A stretch of 64,000 nucleotides of DNA from the NCBI RefSeq assembly GCF_021347895.1, contig NC_067127.1, positions 15,038,984 to 15,102,983 of the forward strand, in the 5' to 3' direction. The notes below the pieces were generated by a model. It did not search any database, was not told the origin of the DNA, and saw only the letters and a program-made list of their open reading frames with translations. A program made the translations under genes and the position numbers. Of this stretch, positions 28,466 through 42,700 are shown piece after piece. This DNA comes from Acanthochromis polyacanthus. Its lineage: Eukaryota > Chordata > Actinopteri > Pomacentridae. How positions within the stretch are numbered: position 1 is the stretch's first letter; the number at the start of each line of letters is the position of its first letter.

Positions 28466-30579
28466 ATTACAATGTAAATGTAAACAATAAATGAATATCT
28501 CATTTATATAACTGCCCATAACGCTACAGAAGATTTACATCACCCAGGGCCAGTCCTGTTGCTGAGTTGAAGATATTTCTTCACCCAAATGGGACATTAA
28601 TTAGTTTTTGACTCCACAAACAGTATAATTTAAACCTGACAAGACCAGCAGTGAGTAAACACGTGCAAATGTGAGTAGATGGAAAATGAGCACACTCTAT
28701 TGCAGATCTGCTTTGTTGTTTTGTTTTTGTGAAATCAAAAAAAGGCATCAATGATTAAATCACACAGGTAATGAAAAGGTTAAATAAGATATACTGCAGT
28801 ACAGCCAATGCACAGAAACACTATATTAACACTGCCCTGATTCTGTAAAGTCAGAACTTTGATGTGATAATTCTGCCTCGTTTCCAGGGACGAGCAACAC
28901 TTGCACAATACCCTTCTAATAGGATTATCTGGTCAAAACCTCCCATTCACACAGACGTATAGAAAAGCATTAAAATGAACGGATGACTTGAATGAGACTC
29001 CAAAGCGCTGCGGCAGCAAAAGGCAGCCTTAACCCCACTGTCCCACTGTCCCACATTTAGCCACTCCAGATCTCTTCTCATGCCTATACAACCTCAGCCA
29101 AGCTCTGCTCCACATGTGCAATTGATCCAGTCAGATTATAGGAGTTAATTAAAAGAGACAAGGCTTTAAAGCTCAGACCCCCGATTCATTTAAAACTAGC
29201 AATTAAGTAGTAACAAGTTTCCTATCAACAGGACAAACAGGCCTTGCAGAATGGCTGATAACAACACAAGCACACCACAAAAATATCAGCTCAGGCTACA
29301 GCTGAGCTTGTGATGTGTGCAAGACATGTTTGGGCTGTTTCTCTGGTCCAGCTAATTATTGCAAATAAAACAACGGGACTTGAGGGCTTAGAGTCCATTG
29401 TGTGGCAAAGGTGTGCATCTTTGTTTGCTTTCTCCATGGCGAATACCCTGTGTGAGCTTGTGTCTACCATGGCACAGCTACAATCTGGGTAATTATAGTG
29501 CAAACAGACCGGGCGCCGGGCCGAATGGAGAGTCTTGCTTTCTGGGGCTCATTGACTCCCTGGATGTGCTCAGAGTCTGATCAATCTCAGTTAAGGCTCA
29601 CTTCTTGACTTCTGGTTGTATAATGAGGTTGTCACAAGCATCATTCACAAAACAAGGACAGCTCATTTCAGACAGAGAGCAGGATGGTACTGTCAAAGCA
29701 GCAAGGGACAAAACAGAAAAAGTGAAATTGGGTGAGTCAAAATAGATGGCCCTTGAAGTTCTCTGAGAATAATAATAAACACAACAAAGAAATTACTATT
29801 TTTTTGGCCAAAAAAGATACAGTATTGGAATCAACATTATAGAAAGAGACTAGGATCGATTTATAGTGCAATACAGTGACTATATACATTATTTAGTACC
29901 TGAAAAGAATAACAAATTATGTTTAGAATCATTTGTGTCCTCAAGTGTGCATACAAAATGCAAATAAAAGAACAGCCTGTGATGTTCGATTACTTTGCTA
30001 AATGCTTTATGGAGACACTTGTCAAATCTTCCTTTAATTTGCTGTTGGCGCAAAGCGTGAAGTAGCAGCATGCAAGTTTACAAAAGCTTTATTCTGATGT
30101 CTGTGGCTAATGTATGCAGACCACCCTGGGTAAAAGGAGCAAAGTGAGGCGATGCTAAAAAGAAACAACAAACAGCAGCCAGCTTGGCAGCATGCCTCAC
30201 TAAGCCACCATGCAGAGATAATTCCTCTCCAGTCGACACACGCTCCCACTCGCCACAATGACCTCAACACAAGGATGATGTCACAGCTCTCCATACATCC
30301 TGTTTAGGCATGACCAGCAAAGCCCCGATTTCCCTGGTAACCTAACATGACTATGTTTCCCCACACAGATGCTCTCTGACATGCATGCAGATCCCCCTCC
30401 TGTCTCATATGTCTCTGCACCTCAGAGATTAACTGGCTTTATCGGAGGAGACGTTGGTGCATACTCTCAAATCACCAGGACAAAAAAGGTGCAATGAACT
30501 CGAAAATGTCAAGCCCTCTTGCCATTAACCCAGTGCATCGATCCAGCAGGAACAAAAAGACTGCTTATGAGCTAGTGTG

Positions 30580-30586
<7 letters not shown>

Positions 30587-30675
<89 letters not shown>
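30587..30675 (+). repeat. (GT)n microsatellite
   Basis: About 44 uninterrupted GT units, followed by a short G-rich block (GGTGGGGGGGCGCG). It lies in mcu intron 1. It is likely polymorphic and able to form Z-DNA; no function is visible. Confidence 0.95.
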
Positions 30676-30676
<1 letters not shown>

Positions 30677-33288
30677 TGGGGGGGCGCGATTAGCGATTAG
30701 AGTGCTATTAGCCTTGGTTACGTTTGCAGGGATCCCACTTTTGAAGTGAATTGTTTAGTGATGTGCATGCTTTATTTGCCTTTCAAGGACTGTCTCCAAA
30801 ATCTGTGCACATGGCATTCTCCTTTGGTTAAATTATAACATAATGGAGTAGAATTATCTGCTGTGTGCTGAGTAATGTATTACCAGTTCCTTCAAGAGAG
30901 TTTCTAAGAGACTTGGATGCTGCATACATGAATAATTTACAGAGTAATTATTTTCAAATCAGTGTGCAGGAATCTGAAGTGTGCTGCTTCACCATCATAC
31001 ATGACAGATGCCGTTTAGTTGCATGCATCTAAAAACTGTGCCAGTTACATGTTGAAGGGTGGTGATATTCACAGTTATTCTGAAGTTCACAGCAGCAGTG
31101 CGACCAAGCAAAATCAATTATGGTAACACTTGAGCATTTTTATGAATGCATACACCAGTTCTGCCGGAGACAGGATAATGGTCTTCTTAACAAAACTCCA
31201 ATTTTGACGGAAAAATTGTTCTATAGTAAGGCATAAGCAATAATCCTTTCAGTTCTGCTGACAGTGAGATGGGGAAGATGTAATGAGAAACAGCCAGTTT
31301 CTTTCCGGTGAAAGAGGTGAGCCTGAGGCCGAGGGAATCCTCACATCACAAAATCCCAACATTCCTTTGTAAAACTTTCCAGCCACTACTCCATCAGTAA
31401 AACAGGACTTATTCATACATAATATTTCCAATTAGGAGCTGCCTCACTGCAGACAGCGAAGTCACTTTCCTTTTCTACTGCAGCCTGTCTTACACTTACA
31501 ATTCTCTTTTTGCTGCCCTGCCCTGATATGACTGTTTTCTGTTTTTCACAGAACAATTGTAATGTATGGATCTGTCAGAGTCAATACAATATATCTCTTT
31601 GCAATTCAATAAAGCAGTAAGGCAATGGAGATAAGTGGGAGCACAGCAGGAAAACTGGGCAGAATGGGCTCTGAAAATAGAGCTCTATCTGAGGACTGAT
31701 AGGAGAAGCTCCTCACACAACATCTATTACAATACTATTTCTAATCTTAACTCACTGCACCTGCCTTCCCCAAGTAGTTATATCTGCAGCTCAGACATGT
31801 TGAAATTGCACATGCAAATAAGAAAGGGCTACCACTAACAGAGGGAGGATTACCCCTGAGCAAAGGCCGGAATGGATGAGGTGTCATGAAATTTACTAAT
31901 GAACAACAAGCACTCACGAGTTGAAAATAATGCATTCCTTAAAGTTCACTTGTCACCGTCAACACCTCTGTACTCAACAAACATCCATCTTACTCAGCTG
32001 CTTGCTTTATTTCACCATGAACTTGTATAAACAAGGGTATAAAAAAATCAATACTTCCTGAAGGAGAGGTCAGCCACACCTCTCTCACTAATTAGCTACA
32101 TATTGGAGCGTACTGATATTTTGCAGGGCCATGTTCTACTGAACTTTAAAGGAAGCAAAGTGGGATCAACCTGTGACAGCATGCAATTGCATAAGGTGCA
32201 GAAATAACACAGCCACATCATGACAACTTGAAATAGTGTAATTTTACAGTCCTGTTGCTTTCCCTCTACCACCACCTATGTACATCTGTCTCATCTATGG
32301 AAAGTTCTGTCCAATTCAAGATCTCCTGTGTAACAACTAAAGTGATCTTAAATCTGTACAGTATTACAGAAGAAAAAACAATACTTCACAACTGCAGCAA
32401 AAAATTGAAGTGCAGATCACAATGATAGCAAACCAGTTCCATCTGGAAAAGCTTTCACATAACTGTCACATATTGTTTGACAGATTTAGGGACTGATCTC
32501 CTTCATACAAGCTCAATGTGCCCAGTCTAATTTATACTCCTCATTCGGGCCCAGCACTCTACTGACACTCCACTGATTTGTCACAATAATGAGCCCAATC
32601 CCTTATCTAAAGGCATGAAGGGCTGCACAGCTGATGACCTTCAGGTACTCGCAGCCGCCTCACCTGCCCTCCTGGCAGAGGATGCCACCAGCCTCCCATC
32701 TCAGATGAGAGAGGGTAACCAAGCGTTGCCTCCATCCATCATCACATTACACACATTGGCCTAGTTTAATGTCCTTTTCAGACTCGACTGGAGACACGCT
32801 GGGCCACACAGAAACATGGGAAGCAGCTAATTAGTCTATGCCAACAGCAGAGGTTCACCAGTCATTTACCACTTCAAGGGTGAAATCCTTCCCAGAGTGC
32901 TAATGAGGACTTTGTCCATCACAATTGTCTCATCCATTACAATGCTACAGCATCGTAATAATGAGCAGATACCAGAAGCATGACTAGGAAGGAGCTCAAA
33001 CATTAAAATGCCGAATGCATTGTGTGCATAAAAAAGGAGGCAGATGGAGGGGTGAAGCAGCAACTATTCAGTGAGTCCTGAACCATTTCACCTACAAGGA
33101 CAATTCTTTTGACCAGAGGGCAAACAGCTGGTGAGCGTGTGAAAGGTTATCGTGCTGAGAAGGTGTTGTAGGGTGATGGCATAAGATGGTGCAGGGAAAT
33201 TAAAAGAAGAAAGCACAGTGGGGAAAAAGGACACACACAAGCATATGTTTGAAGATCTAGCAGAGCCTCACAGGCAGAAGGAAAGGGC

Positions 33289-33306
33289 GGGGGGGGGGGG
33301 GGGGGG
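33289..33306 (+). repeat. Poly-G tract (18 G)
   Basis: Uninterrupted G run in mcu intron 1. Its exact length is prone to sequencing error. Confidence 0.9.
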
Positions 33307-36300
33307 TTACACTATGGCAATGAATAGGCTGAAAAGACTTTGTTTACAAAAAAAATATGTGGGAAAGTTGTTCTAAAAAAGAATGGCTGTTTATTGGAAA
33401 TGTAAAAAAATGAAAATAACTTCAGTAGAAGCTGTTTTGCATGTTGTTCTAAGAGGACTCCCTGCAGTTGGAGCATTCTTTGAAGCAATTAGCAAAAATG
33501 TAAAAAACATCATGTGCCAGGAGATGTTGCAGTTTACGATTATACAATATTCAACAAATGCACCACAATAACCCACTTTAGTCAATGAGGCGGAAAGACA
33601 TTGAAAGAATGTTATCTCCTCCGTTTCTACAGCCTCATATTTGTACTGCTTACTTCACCAAGACCTATGCTAACTCTGAAATCTGACAAATCACATCTCA
33701 GGATTTAGCTCAACCACTTCACAAATCTGTCAGCCTAATTGTAAAGGATACAGAGAGGCACCCTGCAGGAAAGTGTCAAAAAAAATAAGGGTGCAGCTGA
33801 GCAAATGCACCACTCTCTGTTTCAGTGCAGCACGCCTGCCCGGTCAGCCATACAACTCCCGAACCACAGCAGACATAGGAAATTACTCTGGCTACCGCTC
33901 GCCAGGGTGATCGCCACCAGAGCTGACAGGAGCTCTGTCAGGAGTACAGCCGCTAAAGCCATCAGCATTTCATCACCGCGCTAAGTTGACAACACACACT
34001 TGTTATTTTGTTTGATGGTGGGACAATTCATGACATTTTCACCACACTGCAGCGGGATACCAGCAAAGCCGCCGCCACAACACGAGTCTTACAGGTAACA
34101 ATGAGACATAGCAGGTCTGTTCTGCATCAAGTCAGGAAGGGAGGGGAGTGAATGATTTGCACCCACATGCTGGCATGGTTTATGAGTTACAGAGTCTCAT
34201 TAAAGCTAAATACCCAGCCAGACTAGTACCATTCACTAGTTCTAAATGACCTGTCAGACCATATCAGCATTACCAGAATGCAAAATACTAAATGTGAAAA
34301 AGCGTCTTTGTGTTTTTTTTAGTGCAGTTGAGAAATGAAGGCGATCATCAGTAAATAAACTGCAGCTTATAATGCATTGTTATCTCAGCTTTGAGTAAGT
34401 GCACCGCTATGGTATCAAGATGACAAACTGGTAGATGTCCCCAACAAAATGAAATGTTGATGAGGCTGTTTGGCTGAAGTTCAGCTCGGTTTCCAAAGAG
34501 CTAATCACTAAATTTGACACTGAGCATTGTACACACTCAGGCCACTTTTCTTTAGGTAAACCTGTGCAATCCTGCGCACACTGTACCACTACAGGGTCTA
34601 CTTTTATGATATGTAGCTCTGTCACGATTCTGAAATTTTACTTGAAAGGTCATTGCTACACAAATGAATAAATCTGTAAATTTTATGCCACTATTCGTTT
34701 TAGATTAATTGTATTGGCGGCTTTTTTATCGCTGCAAATCTAACTAATAAGCCTCCTGACAGTTATTGGGTTCTCATTTGTCATTGAACCTGAAAGCAAA
34801 ATGTGTCCACAGCAGAGCTGCGGTGTGTGGCTTTGTGGCTAAATCTATGATATTAATGTTTACAGATGATCATCAAAATGCAAATGGTGGAACGTTAGAA
34901 GTTAAGGATCTCGAGATAAACAGTTGGTTGTAAAACACAGCTGAAAATGGTAAAAAAAAAAAAATATGTGGAAAGAGTGATTGAACAGCATCATTTCTGT
35001 TAGTTTCATCCAGCTGTTTGCATACAGGTGAATGGAAACAAATCCAGTGATTCTGCAAAATGAACAGTCAGCTCAAACAAGAGTGATTATGCAGTAATTG
35101 GGACGGGCCTATTGATATGTCAAAGGTGTCAATTCAGTCAAATCAGATTACATGTTTTAGTATGGAAGTCACAGTCAGTCATAGTGCTATTCTGCACTGC
35201 ATTATATGTTGGGCTGTTTATAATTTTTTACCCATCTCATGTGTATTTAATATAATGTATTTTCACTAATAACACTTCTGACTATTTCAATAAACAACTG
35301 AACATTCTAAACTTAGTAAAAGCAGAATTTATGTGCAGTAGGTTATACAAGTATAACTAATAATGCGGCCTGTCAAACTTGCTAAATATCCTTTTTGGCA
35401 TGAGGATAACCTATTATCTGGAAGATTATCTGTCACTGCCGCATATTTTTACAATATTGCTTGTGCCTTTTTGTTTTAAATGAAAATCCAGAATGGTGGG
35501 TTGCACAATCTCACATCGCTATAGTTTTATTCAGTACAGGAGCCACTGATATTTTCCTGTATTTTGTCTCTTAATATTGCTGATCACTGATATTTACACG
35601 ATTAACTGATGTATCTTCGTTTCAAATCTGCTTTTCACCTTACTTGCCTTAGGATGTTGCTGTCTACTGTTAAACAGGACCACATACAAACAATATAAAC
35701 ACATGGGGGTCACAGCTCGAGACAAATTCTAGATTTTACTTGGAAGTTAAGTCCACTAGAAGGGCAAATGCAGTTGTTCTGTTTCGAGACCTTGGCCTAA
35801 CTAAGATAAGTAGCTGCTGAAGCAGAGTGAACTAACATGACTGCCTGGTGCAAGATTGGTTGTCTCTGCTCTATTTCCTGTCCATTGCTCTGCAGGCCAC
35901 AATCTAAAACTAATTCAAACACTGGCAGTAGCGGACTGAACTACTGAGTTTTTAAACTGTTTAGTGGGGACAGACAAGACTCCGGCTAAAAGTTGCATTA
36001 CACTTTTTGTTAATCTTTTTAAATGGAATGTACTTAGCCAAACCAATGTGCAAATTAGTGATGTTTAATTCAGCTTTTTAACAGCAACATTCCACGATAT
36101 GATACCACATTTTATTTTATTTTGTCTGCCTTCTGGAAGCCGTAATAGGCGGTCCTTGATGTTTAATCCTTCCCTATGATTTTTAATTTTGTTGGAATTG
36201 TTCCCTGTCCATACAGCTCAACATGACTTAACAGAATTATTTTCTTGTGTCCTCTCCTATAGACCTAAAATGACTAATTTAGTCAATTTATTCATGTAGT

Positions 36301-37136
36301 TGGTCTTTACCAAGGGCTATAGCTAATGTGGAAACTATAAGCATGTAACAATCAGCAGCCAGAACACAGCATGGTATATGGACAGCAAATCAATCGTTTT
36401 GTAAGTACAACTAACCTCTGTCTGAAATGCTACCTTATCACTTTGCCTCATATTGCCTTGCCAGAATATGAAACCCTGCTAGAAATCTCAGATCAGTTTT
36501 CTCATCCACAAAAGAAAGCGCTCTAAATTGCTCTCCGTGCCCATTAAAACTGCCCCTGTGTACTGATAGTAATCCAATATCAGTCGTGCCGACCAAAGAT
36601 TAGAAAGATTCCTCTCTCGCCGAGGTACCGGACATGATACGGTAAGATCTGAGGACAGACATGCAGGTCAATCATCATAAACCTCTAGCATCATAAACAG
36701 ACAATCCAGCTCCAGCACTGAATTTCCATCAATTATATTCCATATAAGACAGGACCGTACATCTGTCAATCATTCGACTCCAAAGTGAGGAATGAAATAA
36801 TTAATTAGCTCAGATAAGTGACAGCTAATGTGACATTCCATCATCATCATCTCATATCAATATTTTCCACTCCATACCACAAACCCATTCCCCTTCTCAG
36901 TCATACATGTAAATGTGAGATAATAAATGGAGTCAGAAACCACTTAGTCCGTAAAGGGCTTAGATTACATTAATGAAACTGCCTGTGTGGACAAGTTTAT
37001 CAATCATTCAACTATCTTATCACCTTGAGCTCAGCCACAAGCTTGGAGTCACTCTTTTATCGCACTAATCCGGATAACTTCAGCACTGAGTCCATGAAGG
37101 CAGCAGGGATAAATTAGTTTACTCCTACACTGATTG

Positions 37137-37202
37137 GATTAAAAGCCAGGAGTGGGCTTCGACCCCCTGGCCTCTACTGCTAGAGCCACCAGCTGCTCAG
37201 CT
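37137..37202 (-). repeat. Possible tRNA-derived SINE fragment
   Basis: On the minus strand there is an A-box-like stretch (GGTGGCTCTAGCAGTAGAGG) followed at short distance by a B-box-like GGGTCGAAGCCC. The pair resembles the internal promoter of a decayed tRNA-derived SINE. No poly-A or clear boundaries are seen, and a cloverleaf does not close convincingly. Confidence 0.25.
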
Positions 37203-38666
37203 CTAATGAATGTGTTGTCTTAAATGGAAATAAATAACTAAATAAAACTTGGTTTTATCCATTTCACGCCCAAGATTTCCAGAAAAACGGAAACATTTTT
37301 GACCCGATTGGCTCATGCTATAGAAAACCCCACTGTGATTTTACAGCGCCTTTACAAGGACTGTGTTCGCAATGACACAACTTCTCTGTTACAGATCAAG
37401 ACAGACACACTTTTTATGACAGCTGACTCAATAGTAATCTAGTGCAGGTTAAATGTGAGCCTCTGGAACCTCGAGAGTTGACCCATCATGACTGCAACAC
37501 TTCACAGAAGCAGCAGTCACAACTACAAGGCCTCTGACCAACTGAAACTGGGTTCTTGACAGGATATTTTGTGAAACACATCATGCAGCATGCTTCATGG
37601 CTGAATGTATCCCACTGCAGCTTTATAAACACAAGTCCGGAAGCACAGTTTCCACACTGCAGTGAAAAGACTCACAAATGAACACAGAGGCTTGGCTGTC
37701 ACAAAGTGACAGGCCCGTGTTAGGGGCTGCAGCAGCAACGCTTCAATGGACAAAAATACAATATGACAGTCAAACAAAACTACAACCTGATGAGATAAAA
37801 TGAAAACGTATTAGGGCCAACTCTGCTGAGACACTGAGCTGCAACTTGCCCTGGTAAAACACTTAAAGTTTAAATAGACCTACTTATTTTGGAAGAGGAC
37901 AGAATGGTAGCTGCGCACAGCCTTAAATTTGCTCATTGCAACAGTGGGCAACAGCAGCAGGGCTTAGTGTGGAGATATGGACCGACTGTGTTCGATCTGA
38001 CAGGTACTTAACCTCTACCCTGGCTTATTTCACAGGATGCAGAGCCTCATTTAATTTCACAAGGCTTGCTGCAAGTGTGTGAGAGTTTGTATAGCTAAGG
38101 GATGAATAAAGAAAGAAAAACATGAGAAAGCAAGAAAGTCATAGAAAGAAAAGACAGGAAAAGAGCAAGTTGTGCAGCAAAAGGAAGGCTCTCAAACTAT
38201 CACAGCAATGCTCCAAGCTACTGTAAAGGGGGCCGTGCAGTCCAGGGTTGCAATGACTTCCTCATTCTTTCGTATTCAGGTCCATCCTGTGCTTCACCTC
38301 CCTCCTCATGCAGCAAAGGCTCCCAGCTTCAGCTGAGGGGAGAGTGGCACAGAGGCAGGAACAAGCTGTGCAACTATGGCTCTGTAGTGACACTTCTGTA
38401 AACACAATTACCTCCCTGTTACTGTGAGCATTTTTTTGAGGCTGCATCTACTGCTACAGTGGCCGTGTAAAGGACCTGCATCAGCTTGCAGGAAAACCCA
38501 GGATCTCCCAGCTGAATGGGGAAACACCCGCAGGGAGGGGAGAAACAGCAGGCTGGCTGGAGAGTCTGACATCATCCAAGTGTCCATGTTTCACTGAAGC
38601 CTCATATGTGTGCATGAATAAACAGTGAGTGTGTTTCTGCATATGCACACATACACACACCCTCTA

Positions 38667-38713
38667 TCTCTCTCTCTCTCTCTCTCTCTGAGACACACAC
38701 ACACACACACACA
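38667..38713 (+). repeat. Compound (TC)n(AC)n microsatellite
   Basis: (TC)n at about 38667-38689 followed directly by (AC)n at about 38693-38713, in mcu intron 1 about 0.8 kb downstream of exon 1. Confidence 0.9.
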
Positions 38714-39490
38714 ACTGTAGTTTTCCTCTCTAGCTCTGGACAGATATTCATTATTCTGACTTTCTGCTGCTGCACCACCACACAGACGCTGCAGTTCACA
38801 CCATGTAGAAGCAGAGAGATGAGGGGCACCAATGAAACCTGCCCCAAATCTGCAGACAAAAAGCTGCTCACACCAAACATCCGAATCGCAATATAGCACA
38901 AGAATTTGAAATGTGAAAAAAAACCCACAATCCATCCGTGGCCGTGCGTAACCAAACCAATCCCTCCACGTATTTACTGCAGATACTCCAAATAATCCAA
39001 AACCTTAAAGGAGGGGATCTCATTCGGATTCACACAAAGCGATCAGAATAGCTGCAAAAAGACATTATGCCCGCAAAGTTGAAGGACGAGGGAGGAATCG
39101 GGAGATATTATGTGAAAGGCGAGTGTCTGGAGGCTAGTTACAGTAAACGGCGGGGCAGCGCCAGTGGGGTGTCGATGGGCTTCGTAAGTGTTCCAAAAAA
39201 AAAAAAACTGCATTGCCTCTGTCAAAAGCTCCACGTCCCACCGTGGATTACGACCACCACGCGACACCGAGACACATATCATGACTCATCTCTTGTGCCT
39301 CACCTTTCATATGAAGCTCAAGGAAAAGACCTGAACGGAAAATCTTGAGGCTAGTTAGCTTTACTTCCTTAGCCAGGCAGCGCCAGCCGCCACCGCTGCC
39401 TTCTCTCCGGTCCAGCCTGCCCGCCCGGTCCTACACCCTCTCAGCCTGCCTGCGCGCTTTTTTTTTCTACGGACACGTCCTGGGACTTAC

Positions 39491-39607
39491 CGGTCTTATG
39501 TGCTGATGGTGTCGCTGTGAAGACACAACAAGTGCGGGGAGGCTGCCGGCCCCCGCTCCGCTGCTCCGGGACAACAGGAGTACTGATCTGCACACTTTCG
39601 CAGCCAT
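39491..39607 (-). CDS. mcu: mcu exon 1, coding part (mitochondrial calcium uniporter, N-terminus)
   Basis: MCU is the pore-forming subunit of the inner-membrane uniporter that carries calcium into the mitochondrial matrix. The minus-strand ATG at 39607-39605 opens 39 codons, beginning MAAKVCRSVLLLSR and ending QRHHQHIRP, then a strong donor (CCG then GTAAGTCC; gt at 39490-39489). The sequence matches the fish MCU N-terminus and parallels human MCU (MAAAAGRSLLLLLS...RHRQQQHHRT). It is basic, Ser/Leu-rich and free of acidic residues: a mitochondrial presequence. The start has a good context (GAGATGG). The exon ends in phase 0. The catalytic DIME motif and both membrane helices are encoded outside the window. 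The opposite-strand neighbour about 6 kb away is micu1, the regulator of the same channel. Confidence 0.95.
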
Positions 39608-39730
39608 CTCTGTAGTGAAACCTCGCCGGGAAGGAGACTGCTGCGGGCAGGACCGAGACGCACCGAAGGGAAGAGGGGAGGGTGGTGGGCGGGTTGCGGG
39701 GCTGGACTACGGCTTCGTACACATGCCCAG
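39608..39730 (-). promoter_or_regulatory. mcu: mcu 5' UTR and CpG-rich core promoter region
   Basis: Together with exon 1 this lies in the locally most CpG- and GC-rich interval (about 39360-39720). It carries an Sp1-type GC box GGGCGGG at 39687-39693 and no TATA box, as expected for a housekeeping mitochondrial gene. The transcription start is not determinable from sequence; the 5' UTR is inferred to begin within this interval. Confidence 0.6.
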
Positions 39731-42700
39731 TGTTGCGCCAGTATGCAAAAGATGAAACACTTCTGTACGGGGCTAATTCAAAACAAACACATAGCACACG
39801 CACTCGTCCCTCTCACATGCAAAACATCCATCAGCCAGCTGCTCCATTGACAGGCACGGCAGTGTCATTAGAATGAATGGATTAAAAGTCACTCTCACTA
39901 TCCACACTAATCTCACCCACAATCTGTAGTGGCATCATCTGTGTGAACACAGCAAAACATGAAATCTAAGTGTCTAATGCGGTAAATGATAAGGGACTTG
40001 ATTAAATGCATGACTGCAAAATAAAAAAATAATAATAATTTGCTGATTTAAATGAATCTTTTAGATGTAAACTTTATGTTGATGAGTTGGGCTGATGTTG
40101 TATTGTTGGTAATTGCATCAGCTTAATATTAATATGTGTAATTTTAACTAAATTTCGACTATTTTTTTATATCAATTGATTTGAAAATCGAATTTAAGTT
40201 GATGTAACTTAATGAAATTCCCTAATTGTCCTTCACTTCACGATTTCGAATCTCAGTTCCTATTTTTACATGCCTGGACAATTTCAATCAAAGATATTTT
40301 TGATTGTAGAGAAAAAACTTCCCTTAACTCATTGTAGTTTGTTGGTTCAATATAATATCATTAGAAATTGTCATAACTCAAAAAGACTGATGCAAGTCGT
40401 TGAGGCCTTTTTTTAATGGTAGTATTATTTGTATTGATTCAACAAGAGATTAAAAAACACAGGCCCTTCTCAGTGTTGCTTACCATATGCACTGCTGCCA
40501 ATCAACAACAGATATATACTGTACCACTATAAGCTTAGTATTGACTTACATTTTTAAAATGACTTTAACATTCTGTTTGGTTGTTAGACATATTTCTAAG
40601 ACACTACCACTGACTTAAATTATTTTGCAACAGAGCTACAATCTAAGGTCTACAGTTCTCTGTTCACTTATTTTGCTTGTTTCTTCCATTTGTTAAGGCA
40701 TGTTTTCATCTAAGAAGTTTAGAATGTGTCCATATCTGTTTGTAGCTCCCACTTGCTCAACCATTACCCGTAGTGCTGAACTAACAATTCCAGCTATCTT
40801 GAAGTATAACTTTTCTGAATGTGTTGCTGTCACTGGCTACACCAGCTATTCCTCCATGTCTAATATTAGCTTGTCCTTCAGTCATACTTGTGACTCTGTC
40901 CCAAAAAAAGAAACCGACCCGATCAAACCTAATTGAACTGATCTTCAGTGACTTTTAAACAGCACTGGCTGCCTCTGAAATGTTTTATTGCATTCCAGGG
41001 CTTCTGTTCTGTCCCCAAATGGCAGATCATGAGGGCAAGCAGTCGAGCACAAGGTGTTATGTTTTCCCAAGAATCAGTCAACCACTGAAAAGTCAGGTTA
41101 TAGGAGTGGTAATGGGTCTGTTCGGTCAATGAATGTCAGGGAGACACCCCACAGTGGAATGTAACCTGTTCTCCTTAATCTTTGACCAAGCCTGTCATAT
41201 AATGCCGCCTGCCACACCTGTATTGGTCAAGGGAGAAACCAGATAACATACAGTAACTCTGGAACTATTACTATACAAGATCTAACATGTTTTTGTAACT
41301 TTCAGGGGAGTGATTCATAAGATAACATGGCCTCATATCATAACTTGAACTTCAGAGACTAAGAAGTAGACAAATAAAGAGACAAGATGAAAAAGCAAGC
41401 AGATTTGATTGTTTTGTTGTCGATTGTGCTTCTCCTGTGTTTGTTTGTGAAATACAGTAGTAATATGTCATCACTCCTGAAGTCATCCCAGTTCCTTCTG
41501 TACTTCTTCAGGTGCAGTGCATCAGGCTGTGTGGGCGATGCAATTTAAATGCAAATTCTCAGCCACGGACAAGGACCTGCTTAAAGCCTGAAGGCTGCAT
41601 CGATTCACAAAGCGAATCTTTGTGTGGTGCAAAATACTACTGGCACTGGCACACATAAAGCTTTATACCGCCACTGCACCCGTACCATGACAGTATGCGC
41701 TCGCACATGGCGTGTGAGCAGTGTAAACAAAAGAAGTTGCAGAGAGGTGAGAAAAACCTGCAGGTGCTAGAATTCATTGTGTCTTATAAGACATGAGAGA
41801 TTGTGTCTGATTTTGTTTGCTCTCCAGATTGTGTGGACAGTGTTAAATCACTGCAATCAGCTCATAAACAGAAGCCTTACAAGGGCTAAATAGCCTACCA
41901 GTCAGATCTTCATATATCTTCATTTGTTTAAAGGTAATGTGAACTACAGGCTGCATTTTTACTCTAGCAATGCATTTTTTTAAAAATTCACACAACATCT
42001 CGTCATCATCCTACTTTTCACGAGTCATCCCCACCAAGTTCCCAACATAACAGTACAAATACAAGACAACAACATCACATACTGGTGTCAACACTGCTCT
42101 TAAATATGGCTGAGTTCATAGACATTTCTAAGGCCACGCTGAACCAAAAAAAATCTGGAGGAATTCACATTTATAGTTATGAATTCATTTCAGGGAGGTT
42201 CTGATTTTAATTTCAAATTGTGCCTCATAAATTCACATTTTAATGGCATTGCTGTTCTGAATTGCACATATCAAGTCTGCACAAATCTAGATTTATGCAG
42301 TTCAAATATGATCTCTGCTGAAATTAATCTTTTTTCATGGTTGTCCTCCAACTGTTAAAAATTTTTTTCAAATGACAGTCCTGCTTTTAAACGCTCTCTG
42401 CATTCATATCTCAAGGTCATGATGATGTGGATGAACTGAACAGAGCACAAAATGAGGTGTGTATGCATGCCTGGTTGTGTACACAGGTCTCTGCATGATT
42501 GAAATGTTACCGAGCAGCACGAAAGAGCTCGACAAAAAAGGTAATGCCCAAAGCAAGCATGCATGGGTGTGTAACTTCTATTTCATCACACCACCAATCG
42601 GGTGCTAGATAAAGTAAACACAGTCCTTGCTCAGCTCGGAGTATGCTGCCTTTCTCACACGAAGGTTCACAGACACCACACAGTGATATGACTGCTGCAA

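Noticed and set aside
39067..39348. 93-codon plus-strand open frame starting MPAKLKDEGG near mcu exon 1
   Set aside because: It lies in mcu intron 1 antisense to the gene, in the GC-rich shoulder of the promoter region, with no known relative.
39441..39803. 120-codon minus-strand open frame overlapping mcu exon 1
   Set aside because: It is a different frame from the MAAKVCRS frame and has no homology; the mcu frame explains the exon.
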